From Antitrichia curtipendula (lineage: Eukaryota > Streptophyta > Bryopsida > Hypnales > Leucodontaceae): a DNA stretch of 64,000 bases. The stretch is from NCBI GenBank assembly GCA_951230915.1, contig OX579637.1, positions 22,506,001 through 22,570,000 of the forward strand, written 5' to 3'. Of this stretch, positions 38,945 through 53,200 are shown one piece after another; position 1 is the stretch's first letter, and the number at the start of each line of letters is the position of its first letter. Below the pieces are notes generated by a model, which was not told the DNA's origin, ran no database searches, and saw only the letters and a program-made list of their open reading frames with translations. The translations under genes were made by a program, and so were the position numbers.

Positions 38945-41185
38945 TTTCCAACTTGTACATTTTTTTTAATTTGTAACGTGCACTTATTTAGTGAGTCATG
39001 CATTTGTCATTCTCTAAAATACAGGGCTGGACCACTCTGTTGCGGTTCCAATACAAATTAAATGAAATGGGTGGTGATTTGCATGGGGCCATGGATTTGA
39101 TAGTAATGGAAAGAATAGTTTCAGTTTGTACATTTTTTTAAATTTGTAGCGTGCACTTATTTAGTGAGTCATGCATTTGTCATTCTCTAAAATACAGGGC
39201 TGGAACATTTTGTTGCGTTTTTAATACAAGTTAAATGAAATGGGTGGTGATTTGCATGGGGCCATGGATTTGATAGTAATGGAAAGAATATTTCCAACTT
39301 GTACATTTTTTTTAATTTGTAACGTGCACTTATTTAGTGAGTCATGAATTTGTCATTCTCTAAAATACAGGGCTGGACCATTCTTCTGTGGTTCCAATAC
39401 AAATTTAAAAAAATGGGTGGTGATTTGCATGGGGCCATGGATTTGATAGTAATGGAAAGAGTATTTCCAACTTGTACATTTTTTAAAATTTGTAACGTGC
39501 ACTTATTTAGTGAGTCATGCATTTGTCATTCTCTAAAATACAGGGCTGGACCACTCTTCTGTGGTTCCAATACAATATTAAAAAAAATGGGTGGTGATTT
39601 GCATGGGCCATGGATTTGATAGTAATGGAAAGAATATTTCCAACTTGTACATTTTTTTTAATTTGTAACGTGTTCTTATTTAGTGAGTCATGCATTTGTC
39701 AATCTCTAAAATACAGGGCTGGACCATTCTTCTGTGGTTCCAATACAAATTTAAGAAAATGGGTGGTGATTTGCATGGGGCCATGGATTTGATAGTAATG
39801 GAAAGAATATTTCCAACTTGTACATTTTTTTTAATTTGTAACGTGCACTTATTTAGTGAGTCATGCATTTGTCATTCTCTAAAATACAGGGCTGGACCAT
39901 TCTTCTGTGGTTCCAATACAAATTTAAAAAAATGGGTGGTGATTTGCATGGGCCATGGATTTGATAGTAATGGAAAGAATATTTCCAACTTGTACATTTC
40001 TTTAAATTTGTAGCGTGCACTTATTTAGTGAGTCATGCATTTGTCATTCTCTAAAATACAGGGCTGGAACATTTTGTTGCGTTTCCAATACAAGTTAAAT
40101 GAAATGGGTGGTGATTTGCATGGGGCCATGGATTTGATAGTAATGGAAAGAATATTTTCAACTTGTACTTTTTTTTAAATTTGTAGCGTGCACTTATTTA
40201 GTGAGTCATGCATTTGTCATTCTCTAAAATACAGGGCTGGAACATTCTGTTGCGGTTCCAATACAAATTAAGAAAAATGGGTGGTGATTTGCATGGGGCC
40301 ATGGATTTGATAGTAATGGAAAGAATATTTCCAATTTGTATATTTTTTTAAATTTGTAGCGTGCACTTATTTAGCGAGTCATGCATTGGTCATTCTCTAA
40401 AATACAAGGCTGGTCCATTCTGTTGCGGTACCAATACAAATTAAGAAAAATGGGTGGTGATTTGCATGGGGCCATGGATTTGATAGTAATGGAAAGAATA
40501 TTTCCAACTTGTACATTTTTTTTCATTTGTAGCGTGCACTTATTTAGTGAGTCATGAATTTGTCATTCTCTAAAATACAGGGCTGGAACATTTTGTTGCG
40601 TTTCCAATACAAATTAAAAGAAATGGGTGGTGATTTGCATGGGGCCATGGATTTGATAGTAATGGAAAGAATATTTTCAATTTGTACATTTTTTTAAATT
40701 TGTAGCGTGCACTTATTTAGTGAGTCATGCATTTGTCATTCTCTAAAATACAGGGCTGGAACATTCTGTTGCGGTTCCAATACAAATTCAGAAAAATGGG
40801 TGGTGATTTGCATGGGCCATGGATTTGATAGTAATGGAAAGAATATTTCCAACTTGTACATTTTTTTAAATTTGTAGCGTGCACTTATTTAGTGAGTCAT
40901 GCATTTGTCATTCTCTAAAATACAGGGCTGGAACATTTTGTTGCGTTTCCAATACAAGTTAAATGAAATGGGTGGTGATTTGCATGGGGCCATGGATTTG
41001 ATAGTAATGGAAAGAGTATTTCCAACTTGTACATTTTTTAAAATTTGTAACGTGCACTTATTTAGTGAGTCATGCATTTGTCATTCTCTAAAATACAGGG
41101 CTGGACCACTCTTCTGTGGTTCCAATACAATATTAAAAAAATGGGTGGTGATTTGCATGGGGCCATGGATTTGATAGTAATGGAA
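38945..41185. repeat. 2.24-kb block shared with 28,570-30,810, copy 2
   Basis: This is the partner of 28,570-30,810. It carries TTCTTA at about 39,669 and the GCATTGGTC marker at about 40,375. Private changes are AATAGTTTCAG (about 39,115, also at 44,303), CTTGTATATTTTTTT-like changes near 40,337, and GCGGTACCAAT (about 40,428). Downstream, units from about 40.26 to 41.7 kb also match 32.13-33.6 kb at an offset of 8,129 bp (47 monomers minus 2). The segment is therefore a chimera of two different upstream sources. Confidence 0.7.
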
Positions 41186-41819
41186 AGAATATTTCCAACT
41201 TGTACATTTTTTTAAATTTGTAACGTGCACTTATTTAGTGAGTCATGCATTTGTCATTCTCTAAAATACAGGGCTGGACCATTCTTCTGTGGTTCCAATA
41301 CAAATTAAAAGAAATGGGTGGTGATTTGCATGGGGCCATGGATTTGATAGTAATGGAAAGAATATTTCCAACTTGTACATTTTTTTTAATTTGTAGCGTG
41401 CACTTATTTAGTGAGTCATGCATTTGTCATTCTCTAAAATACAGGGCTGGACCATTCTTCTGTGGTTCCAATACAAATTTAAAAAAATGGGTGGTGATTT
41501 GCATGGGGCCATGGATTTGATAGTAATGGAAAGAGTAATTCCAACTTGTACATTATTTTTTATTTATAACGTGCACTTATTTAGTGAGTCATGCATTTGT
41601 CATTCTCTAAAATAGAGGGCTGGAACATTCTGTTGCGGTTCCAATACAAATTAAAAGAAATGGGTGGTGATTTGCATGGGGCCATGGATTTGATAGTAAT
41701 GGAAAGAATATTTTCAACTTGTACATTTTTTTAAATTTGTAGCGTGCACTTATTTAGTGAGTCATGCATTTGTCATTCTCTAAAATACAGGGCTGGAACA
41801 TTTTGTTGCGTTTCCAATA

Positions 41820-43390
41820 CAAATTAAAAAAAATGGGTGGTGATTTGTATGGTTCATGGATTTGATAGTAATGGAAAGAATATTTCCAACTTGTACATTT
41901 TTTTTAATTTGTAACGTGCACTTATTTAGTGAGTCATGCATTTGTCATTCTCTAAAATACAGGGCTGGACCATTCTTCTGTGGTTCCAATACAAATTTAA
42001 AAAAATGGGTGGTGATTTGCATGGGGCCATGGACATGATAGTAATGGAAAGAGTATTTCCAACTTGTACATTTTCTTTAATTTGTAACGTGACCTTATTT
42101 AGTGAGTCATGCATTTGTCATTCTCTAAAATACAGGGCTGGACCATTCTTCTGTGCTTCCAATACAAATTTAAAAAAATGGGTGGTGATTTGCATGGGGC
42201 CATGGATTTGATAGTAATGGAAAGGCTAATTCCAACTTGTACATTATTTTTTATTTATAACGTGCACTTATTTAGTGAGTCATGCATTTGTCATTCTCTA
42301 AAATACAGGGCTGGAACATTTTGTTGCGTTTTTAATACAAGTTAAATGAAATGGGTGGTGATTTGCATGGGGCCATGGATTTGATAGTAATGGAAAGAAT
42401 ATTTCCAACTTGTACATTTTTTTTAATTTGTAACGTGCACTTATTTAGTGAGTCATGCATTTGTCATTCTCTAAAATACAGGGCTGGACCATTCTTCTGT
42501 GCTTCCAATACAAATTTTAAAAAATGGGTGGTGATTTGCATGGGGCCACGGATTTGATAGTAATGGAAAGAATATTTCCAACTTGTACATTTTTTTTTAT
42601 TTATAACGTGCACTTATTTAGTGAGTCATGCATTTGTCATTCTCTAAAATACAGGGCTGGACCACTCTTCTGTGGTTCCAATACAATATTAAAAAAATGG
42701 GTGGTGATTTGCATGGGGCCATGGATTTGATAGTAATGGAAAGAATATTTCCAACTTGTACATTTTTTTTAATTTGTAACGTGCACTTATTTAGTGAGTC
42801 ATGCATTTGTCATTCTCTAAAATACAGGGCTGGAACATTCTTCTGTGGTTCCAATACAAATTTTAAAAAATGGGTGGTAATTTGCATGGGGCCATGGATT
42901 TGATAGTAATGGAAAGAATATTTCCAACTTGTACAGTTTTTTTCATTTGTAACGTGCACTTATTTAGTGAGTCATGCATTTGTCATTCTCTAAAATACAG
43001 GGCTGGACCATTCTTCTGTGCTTCCAATACAAATTTAAAAAAATGGGTGGTGATTTGCATGGGGCCATGGATTTGATAGTAATGGAAAGAATATTTCCAA
43101 CTTGTACATTTTTTTTCATTTGTAACGTGCACTTATTTAGTGAGTCATGCATTTGTCATTCTCTAAAATACAGGGCTGGAACATTCTGTTGCGGTTCCAA
43201 TACAAATTAAAAGAAATGGGTGGTGATTTGCATGGGGCCATGGATTTGATAGTAATGGAAAGAATATTTCCAACTTGTACATTTTTTTTCATTTGTAGCG
43301 TGCACTTATTTAGTGAGTCATGCATTTGTCATTCTCTAAAATACAGGGCTGGAACATTTTGTTGCGTTTTTAATACAAGTTAAATGAAAT
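41820..43390. repeat. Block shared with 45,800-47,300 and 48,220-49,720
   Basis: Nine units recur at offsets 3,977 (23 monomers minus 2) and then a further 2,421 bp. Shared rare markers are the GTATGGTTCATGG-type unit (about 41,851, becoming CTATGGTTCATGG in the other two), GGACATGATAG with GTGACCTTA, GGGGCCACGG followed by T10-ATTTATAACG, GGGTGGTAATTTG (about 42,876), and ACAGTTTTTTTCATTTG. The other two copies share extra changes (CTTCTATGG, TTTTGTCGCGG) not present here, so this copy is the older or outgroup form. Confidence 0.8.
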
Positions 43391-45589
43391 GGGTGGTGAT
43401 TTGCATGGGGCCATGGATTTGATAGTAATGGAAAGAGTATTTCCAACTTGTACATTTTTTTTAATTTGTAACGTGCACTTATTTAGTGAGTCATGCATTT
43501 GTCATTCTCTAAAATACAGGGCTGGACCATTCTTCTGTGGTTCCAATACAAATTTAAAAAAATGGGTGGTGATTTGCATGGGGCCATGGATTTGATAGTA
43601 ATGGAAAGACTAATTCCAACTTGTACATTATTTTTTATTTATAACGTGCACTTATTTAGTGAGTCATGCATTTGTCATTCTCTAAAATACAGGGCTGGAA
43701 CATTCTGTTGCGGTTCCAATACAAATTAAAAGAAATGGGTGGTGATTTGCATGGGGCCATGGATTTGATAGTAATGGAAAGAATATTTCCAACTTGTACA
43801 GTTTTTTAAATATGTAGCGTGCACTTATTTAGTGAGTCATGCATTTGTCATTCTCTAAAATACAGGGCTGGAACATTTTGTTGCGTTTTTAATACAAGTT
43901 AAATTAAATGGGTGGTGATTTGCATGGGGCCATGGATTTGATAGTAATGGAAAGAGTATTTCCAACTTGTACATTTTTTTTAATTTGTAACGTGCACTTA
44001 TTTAGTGAGTCATGCATTTGTCATTCTCTAAAATACAGGGCTGGAACATTTTGTTGCGTTTCCAATACAAGTTAGATGAAATGGGTGGTGATTTGCATGG
44101 GGCCATGGATTTGATAGTAATGGAAAGAATATTTCCAACTTGTACATTTTTTTTAATTTGTAACGTGCACTTATTTAGTGAGTCATGCATTTGTCATTCT
44201 CTAAAATACAGGGCTGGACCACTCTGTTGCGGTTCCAATACAAATTAAATGAAATGGGTGGTGATTTGCATGGGGCCATGGATTTGATAGTAATGGAAAG
44301 AATAGTTTCAGTTTGTACATTTTTTTAAATTTGTAGCGTGCACTTATTTAGTGAGTCATGCATTTGTCATTCTCTAAAATACAGGGCTGGAACATTTTGT
44401 TGCGTTTTTAATACAAGTTAAATTAAATGGGTGGTGATTTGCATGGGGCCATGGATTTGATAGTAATGGAAAGAGTATTTCCAACTTGTACATTTTTTTT
44501 AATTTGTAACGTGCACTTATTTAGTGAGTCATGCATTTGTCATTCTCTAAAATACAGGGCTGGACCATTCTTCTGTGGTTCCAATACAAATTTAAAAAAA
44601 TGGGTGGTGATTTGCATGGGCCATGGATTTGATAGTAATGGAAAGAATATTTCCAACTTGTACATTTTTTTAAATTTGTAGCGTGCACTTATTTAGTGAG
44701 TCATGCATTTGTCATTCTCTAAAATACAGGGCTGGAACATTTTGTTGCGTTTCCAATACAAGTTAAATGAAATGGGTGGTGATTTGCATGGGGCCATGGA
44801 TTTGATAGTAATGGAAAGAATATTTTCAACTTGTACATTTTTTTAAATTTGTAGCGTGCACTTATTTAGTGAGTCATGCATTTGTCATTCTCTAAAATAC
44901 AGGGCTGGAACATTCTGTTGCGGTTCCAATACAAATTAAGAAAAATGGGTGGTGATTTGCATGGGGCCATGGATTTGATAGTAATGGAAAGAATATTTCC
45001 AATTTGTATATTTTTTTAAATTTGTAGCGTGCACTTATTTAGCGAGTCATGCATTGGTCATTCTCTAAAATACAAGGCTGGTCCATTCTGTTGCGGTTCC
45101 AATACAAATTAAGAAAAATGGGTGGTGATTTGCATGGGGCCATGGATTTGATAGTAATGGAAAGAATATTTCCAACTTGTACATTTTTTTTCATTTGTAG
45201 CGTGCACTTATTTAGTGAGTCATGAATTTGTCATTCTCTAAAATACAGGGCTGGAACATTTTGTTGCGTTTCCAATACAAATTAAAAGAAATGGGTGGTG
45301 ATTTGCATGGGGCCATGGATTTGATAGTAATGGAAAGAGTAATTCCAACTTGTACATTATTTTTTATTTATAACGTGCACTTATTTAGTGAGTCATGCAT
45401 TTGTCATTCTCTAAAATACAGGGCTGGAACATTCTGTTGCGGTTCCAATACAAATTAAAAGAAATGGGTGGTGATTTGCATGGGGCCATGGATTTGATAG
45501 TAATGGAAAGAGTAATTCCAACTTGTACATTATTTTTTATTTATAACGTGCACTTATTTAGTGAGTCATGCATTTGTCATTCTCTAAAA

Positions 45590-48500
45590 TACAGGGCTGG
45601 AACATTCTGTTGCGGTTCCAATACAAATTAAAAGAAATGGGTGGTGATTTGCATGGGGCCATGGATTTGATAGTAATGGAAAGAATATTTTCAACTTGTA
45701 CATTTTTTTAAATTTGTAGCGTGCACTTATTTAGTGAGTCATGCATTTGTCATTCTCTAAAATACAGGGCTGGAACATTTTGTTGCGTTTCCAATACAAA
45801 TTAAAAAAAATGGGTGGTGATTTCTATGGTTCATGGATTTGATAGTAATGGAAAGAATATTTTCAACTTGTACATTTTTTTTAATTTGTAACGTGCACTT
45901 ATTTAGTGAGTCATGCATTTGTCATTCTCTAAAATACAGGGCTGGACCATTCTTCTGTGGTTCCAATACAAATTTAAAAAAATGGGTGGTGATTTGCATG
46001 GGGCCATGGACATGATAGTAATGGAAAGAGTATTTCCAACTTGTACATTTTCTTTAATTTGTAACGTGACCTTATTTAGTGAGTCATGCATTTGTCATTC
46101 TCTAAAATACAGGGCTGGACCATTCTTCTGTGCTTCCAATACAAATTTAAAAAAATGGGTGGTGATTTGCATGGGGCCATGGATTTGATAGTAATGGAAA
46201 GACTAATTCCAACTTGTACATTATTTTTTATTTATAACGTGCACTTATTTAGTGAGTCATGCATTTGTCATTCTCTAAAATACAGGGCTGGAACATTTTG
46301 TTGCGTTTTTAATACAAGTTAAATGAAATGGGTGGTGATTTGCATGGGGCCATGGATTTGATAGTAATGGAAAGAATATTTCCAACTTGTACATTTTTTT
46401 TAATTTGTAACGTGCACTTATTTAGTGAGTCATGCATTTGTCATTCTCTAAAATACAGGGCTGGACCATTCTTCTGTGCTTCCAATACAAATTTTAAAAA
46501 ATGGGTGGTGATTTGCATGGGGCCACGGATTTGATAGTAATGGAAAGAATATTTCCAACTTGTACATTTTTTTTTATTTATAACGTGCACTTATTTAGTG
46601 AGTCATGCATTTGTCATTCTCTAAAATACAGGGCTGGACCACTCTTCTGTGGTTCCAATACAATATTAAAAAAATGGGTGGTGATTTGCATGGGGCCATG
46701 GATTTGATAGTAATGGAAAGAATATTTCCAACTTGTACATTTTTTTTAATTTGTAACGTGCACTTATTTAGTGAGTCATGCATTTGTCATTCTCTAAAAT
46801 ACAGGGCTGGAACATTCTTCTATGGTTCCAATACAAATTTTAAAAAATGGGTGGTAATTTGCATGGGGCCATGGATTTGATAGTAATGGAAAGAATATTT
46901 CCAACTTGTACAGTTTTTTTCATTTGTAACGTGCACTTATTTAGTGAGTCATGCATTTGTCATTCTCTAAAATACAGGGCTGGACCATTCTTCTGTGCTT
47001 CCAATACAAATTTAAAAAAATGGGTGGTGATTTGCATGGGGCCATGGATTTGATAGTAATGGAAAGAATATTTCCAACTTGTACATTTTTTTTCATTTGT
47101 AACGTGCACTTATTTAGTGAGTCATGCATTTGTCATTCTCTAAAATACAGGGCTGGAACATTTTGTCGCGGTTCCAATACAAATTAAAAGAAATGGGTGG
47201 TGATTTGCATGGGGCCATGGATTTGATAGTAATGGAAAGAATATTTCCAACTTGTACATTTTTTTTCATTTGTAGCGTGCACTTATTTAGTGAGTCATGC
47301 ATTTGTCATTCTCTAAAATACGGGGCTGGACCACTCTTCTGTGCTTCCAATACAAATTTAAAAAAATGGGTGGTGATTTGCATGGGGCCATGGATTTGAT
47401 AGTAATGGAAAGACTAATTCCAACTTGTACATTATTTTTTATTTATAACGTGCACTTATTTAGTGAGTCATGCATTTGTCATTCTCTAAAATACAGGGCT
47501 GGAACATTCTGTTGCGGTTCCAATACAAATTAAAAGAAATGGGTGGTGATTTGCATGGGGCCATGGATTTGATAGTAATGGAAAGAATATTTCCAACTTG
47601 TACAGTTTTTTAAATATGTAGCGTGCACTTATTTAGTGAGTCATGCATTTGTCATTCTCTAAAATACAGGGCTGGAACATTCTGTTGCGGTTCCAATACA
47701 AATTAAAAGAAATGGGTGGTGATTTGCATGGGGCCATGGATTTGATAGTAATGGAAAGAATATTTCCAACTTGTACAGTTTTTTAAATATGTAGCGTGCA
47801 CTTATTTAGTGAGTCATGCATTTGTCATTCTCTAAAATACAGGGCTGGACCACTCTTCTGTGGTTCCAATACAAATTTAAAAAAATGGGTGGTGATTTGC
47901 ATGGGGCCATGGACATGATAGTAATGGAAAGAGTATTTCCAACTTGTACATTTTCTTTAATTTGTAACGTGACCTTATTTAGTGAGTCATGCATTTGTCA
48001 TTCTCTAAAATACAGGGCTGGAACATTCTGTTGCGGTTCCAATACAAATTAAAAGAAATGGGTGGTGATTTGCATGGGGCCATGGATTTGATAGTAATGG
48101 AAAGAATATTTTCAACTTGTACATTTTTTTAAATTTGTAGCGTGCACTTATTTAGTGAGTCATGCATTTGTCATTCTCTAAAATACAGGGCTGGAACATT
48201 TTGTTGCGTTTCCAATACAAATTAAAAAAAATGGGTGGTGATTTCTATGGTTCATGGATTTGATAGTAATGGAAAGAATATTTTCAACTTGTACATTTTT
48301 TTTAATTTGTAACGTGCACTTATTTAGTGAGTCATGCATTTGTCATTCTCTAAAATACAGGGCTGGACCATTCTTCTGTGGTTCCAATACAAATTTAAAA
48401 AAATGGGTGGTGATTTGCATGGGGCCATGGACATGATAGTAATGGAAAGAATATTTCCAACTTGTACATTTTCTTTAATTTGTAACGTGACCTTATTTAG

Positions 48501-50270
48501 TGAGTCATGCATTTGTCATTCTCTAAAATACAGGGCTGGACCATTCTTCTGTGCTTCCAATACAAATTTAAAAAAATGGGTGGTGATTTGCATGGGGCCA
48601 TGGATTTGATAGTAATGGAAAGACTAATTCCAACTTGTACATTATTTTTTATTTATAACGTGCACTTATTTAGTGAGTCATGCATTTGTCATTCTCTAAA
48701 ATACAGGGCTGGAACATTTTGTTGCGTTTTTAATACAAGTTAAATGAAATGGGTGGTGATTTGCATGGGGCCATGGATTTGATAGTAATGGAAAGAATAT
48801 TTCCAACTTGTACATTTTTTTTAATTTGTAACGTGCACTTATTTAGTGAGTCATGCATTTGTCATTCTCTAAAATACAGGGCTGGACCATTCTTCTGTGC
48901 TTCCAATACAAATTTTAAAAAATGGGTGGTGATTTGCATGGGGCCACGGATTTGATAGTAATGGAAAGAATATTTCCAACTTGTACATTTTTTTTTATTT
49001 ATAACGTGCACTTATTTAGTGAGTCATGCATTTGTCATTCTCTAAAATACAGGGCTGGACCACTCTTCTGTGGTTCCAATACAATATTAAAAAAATGGGT
49101 GGTGATTTGCATGGGGCCATGGATTTGATAGTAATGGAAAGAATATTTCCAACTTGTACATTTTTTTTAATTTGTAACGTGCACTTATTTAGTGAGTCAT
49201 GCATTTGTCATTCTCTAAAATACAGGGCTGGAACATTCTTCTATGGTTCCAATACAAATTTTAAAAAATGGGTGGTAATTTGCATGGGGCCATGGATTTG
49301 ATAGTAATGGAAAGAATATTTCCAACTTGTACAGTTTTTTTCATTTGTAACGTGCACTTATTTAGTGAGTCATGCATTTGTCATTCTCTAAAATACAGGG
49401 CTGGACCATTCTTCTGTGCTTCCAATACAAATTTAAAAAAATGGGTGGTGATTTGCATGGGCCATGGATTTGATAGTAATGGAAAGAATATTTCCAACTT
49501 GTACATTTTTTTTCATTTGTAACGTGCACTTATTTAGTGAGTCATGCATTTGTCATTCTCTAAAATACAGGGCTGGAACATTTTGTCGCGGTTCCAATAC
49601 AAATTAAAAGAAATGGGTGGTGATTTGCATGGGGCCATGGATTTGATAGTAATGGAAAGAATATTTCCAACTTGTACATTTTTTTTCATTTGTAGCGTGC
49701 ACTTATTTAGTGAGTCATGCATTTGTCATTCTCTAAAATACGGGGCTGGACCACTCTTCTGTGCTTCCAATACAAATTTAAAAAAATGGGTGGTGATTTG
49801 CATGGGGCCATGGATTTGATAGTAATGGAAAGACTAATTCCAACTTGTACATTATTTTTTATTTATAACGTGCACTTATTTAGTGAGTCATGCATTTGTC
49901 ATTCTCTAAAATACAGGGCTGGAACATTCTGTTGCGGTTCCAATACAAATTAAAAGAAATGGGTGGTGATTTGCATGGGGCCATGGATTTGATAGTAATG
50001 GAAAGAATATTTCCAACTTGTACAGTTTTTTAAATATGTAGCGTGCACTTATTTAGTGAGTCATGCATTTGTCATTCTCTAAAATACAGGGCTGGAACAT
50101 TCTGTTGCGGTTCCAATACAAATTAAAAGAAATGGGTGGTGATTTGCATGGGGCCATGGATTTGATAGTAATGGAAAGAATATTTCCAACTTGTACAGTT
50201 TTTTAAATATGTAGCGTGCACTTATTTAGTGAGTCATGCATTTGTCATTCTCTAAAATACAGGGCTGGAA
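45590..50270. repeat. 14-mer higher-order repeat (2,421 bp), tandem duplication
   Basis: The segment 45,590-47,849 matches 48,011-50,270. The offset is 2,421 bp (14 monomers minus 1), shrinking to 2,420 after a one-G deletion at about 49,456. By eye the copies differ at only two places in about 2.26 kb: AGTATTTCC against AATATTTCC (about 46,030 and 48,450), and the G deletion. Rare shared states include CTATGGTTCATGG, CTTCTATGG, GGGTGGTAATTTG, TTTTGTCGCGG, and two consecutive ACAGTTTTTTAAATATG units. This points to a very recent unequal exchange. Confidence 0.88.
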
Positions 50271-50289
50271 CATTTTGTTGCGTTTTTAA

Positions 50290-53200
50290 TACAAGTTAAA
50301 TGAAATGGGTGGTGATTTGCATGGGGCCATGGATTTGATAGTAATGGAAAGAGTATTTCCAACTTGTACATTTTTTTTCATTTGTAACGTGCACTTATTT
50401 AGTGAGTCATGCATTTGTCATTCTCTAAAATACAGGGCTGGACCACTCTTCTGTGGTTCCAATACAAATTTAAAAAAATGGGTGGTGATTTGCATGGGGC
50501 CATGGATTTGATAGTAATGGAAAGAATATTTCCAACTTGTACATTTTTTTTAATTTGTAACGTGCACTTATTTAGTGAGTCATGCATTTGTCATTCTCTA
50601 AAATACAGGGCTGGACCACTCTGTTGCGGTTCCAATACAAATTAAATGAAATGGGTGGTGATTTGCATGGGGCCATGGATTTGATAGTAATGGAAAGAAT
50701 ATTTTCAGTTTGTACATTTTTTTTAATTTGTAACGTGCACTTATTTAGTGAGTCATGAATTTGTCATTCTCTAAAATACAGGGCTGGAACATTTTGTTGC
50801 GTTTTTAATACAAGTTTAATGAAATGGGTGGTGATTTGCATGGGGCCATGGATTTGATAGTAATGGAAAGAATATTTCCAACTTGTACATTTTTTAAAAT
50901 TTGTAACGTGCACTTATTTAGTGAGTCATGCATTTGTCATTCTCTAAAATACAGGGCTGGACCACTCTTCTGTGGTTCCAATACAATATTAAAAAAAATG
51001 GGTGGTGATTTGCATGGGCCATGGATTTGATAGTAATGGAAAGAATATTTCCAACTTGTACATTTTTTTTAATTTGTAACGTGTTCTTATTTAGTGAGTC
51101 ATGCATTTGTCAATCTCTAAAATACAGGGCTGGACCATTCTTCTGTGGTTCCAATACAAATTTAAGAAAATGGGTGGTGATTTGCATGGGGCCATGGATT
51201 TGATAGTAATGGAAAGAATATTTCCAACTTGTACATTTTTTTTAATTTGTAACGTGCACTTATTTAGTGAGTCATGCATTTGTCATTCTCTAAAATACAG
51301 GGCTGGACCATTCTTCTGTGCTTCCAATACAAATTTAAAAAAATGGGTGGTGATTTGCATGGGGCCATGGATTTGATAGTAATGGAAAGACTAATTCCAA
51401 CTTGTACATTATTTTTTATTTATAACGTGCACTTATTTAGTGAGTCATGCATTTGTCATTCTCTAAAATACAGGGCTGGAACATTCTGTTGCGGTTCCAA
51501 TACAAATTAAAAGAAATGGGTGGTGATTTGCATGGGGCCATGGATTTGATAGTAATGGAAAGAATATTTCCAACTTGTACAGTTTTTTAAATATGTAGCG
51601 TGCACTTATTTAGTGAGTCATGCATTTGTCATTCTCTAAAATACAGGGCTGGAACATTTTGTTGCGTTTTTAATACAAGTTAAATGAAATGGGTGGTGAT
51701 TTGCATGGGGCCATGGATTTGATAGTAATGGAAAGAGTATTTCCAACTTGTACATTTTTTTTCATTTGTAACGTGCACTTATTTAGTGAGTCATGCATTT
51801 GTCATTCTCTAAAATACAGGGCTGGACCACTCTTCTGTGGTTCCAATACAAATTTAAAAAAATGGGTGGTGATTTGCATGGGGCCATGGATTTGATAGTA
51901 ATGGAAAGAATATTTCCAACTTGTACATTTTTTTTAATTTGTAACGTGCACTTATTTAGTGAGTCATGCATTTGTCATTCTCTAAAATACAGGGCTGGAC
52001 CACTCTGTTGCGGTTCCAATACAAATTAAATGAAATGGGTGGTGATTTGCATGGGGCCATGGATTTGATAGTAATGGAAAGAATATTTTCAGTTTGTACA
52101 TTTTTTTTAATTTGTAACGTGCACTTATTTAGTGAGTCATGAATTTGTCATTCTCTAAAATACAGGGCTGGAACATTTTGTTGCGTTTTTAATACAAGTT
52201 TAATGAAATGGGTGGTGATTTGCATGGGGCCATGGATTTGATAGTAATGGAAAGAATATTTCCAACTTGTACATTTTTTAAAATTTGTAACGTGCACTTA
52301 TTTAGTGAGTCATGCATTTGTCATTCTCTAAAATACAGGGCTGGACCACTCTTCTGTGGTTCCAATACAATATTAAAAAAAATGGGTGGTGATTTGCATG
52401 GGCCATGGATTTGATAGTAATGGAAAGAATATTTCCAACTTGTACATTTTTTTTAATTTGTAACGTGTTCTTATTTAGTGAGTCATGCATTTGTCAATCT
52501 CTAAAATACAGGGCTGGACCATTCTTCTGTGGTTCCAATACAAATTTAAGAAAATGGGTGGTGATTTGCATGGGGCCATGGATTTGATAGTAATGGAAAG
52601 AATATTTCCAACTTGTACATTTTTTTTAATTTGTAACGTGCACTTATTTAGTGAGTCATGCATTTGTCATTCTCTAAAATACAGGGCTGGACCATTCTTC
52701 TGTGCTTCCAATACAAATTTAAAAAAATGGGTGGTGATTTGCATGGGGCCATGGATTTGATAGTAATGGAAAGACTAATTCCAACTTGTACATTATTTTT
52801 TATTTATAACGTGCACTTATTTAGTGAGTCATGCATTTGTCATTCTCTAAAATACAGGGCTGGAACATTCTGTTGCGGTTCCAATACAAATTAAAAGAAA
52901 TGGGTGGTGATTTGCATGGGGCCATGGATTTGATAGTAATGGAAAGAATATTTCCAACTTGTACAGTTTTTTAAATATGTAGCGTGCACTTATTTAGTGA
53001 GTCATGCATTTGTCATTCTCTAAAATACAGGGCTGGAACATTTTGTTGCGTTTTTAATACAAGTTAAATGAAATGGGTGGTGATTTGCATGGGGCCATGG
53101 ATTTGATAGTAATGGAAAGAGTATTTCCAACTTGTACATTTTTTTTAATTTGTAACGTGCACTTATTTAGTGAGTCATGCATTTGTCATTCTCTAAAATA

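Noticed and set aside
45590..50270. Assembly error as the source of the near-identical 14-mer and 20-mer copies
   Set aside because: Not excluded. However, copies have distinct flanks and at least one private change in the 14-mer pair, so a true duplication is preferred until read support is checked.
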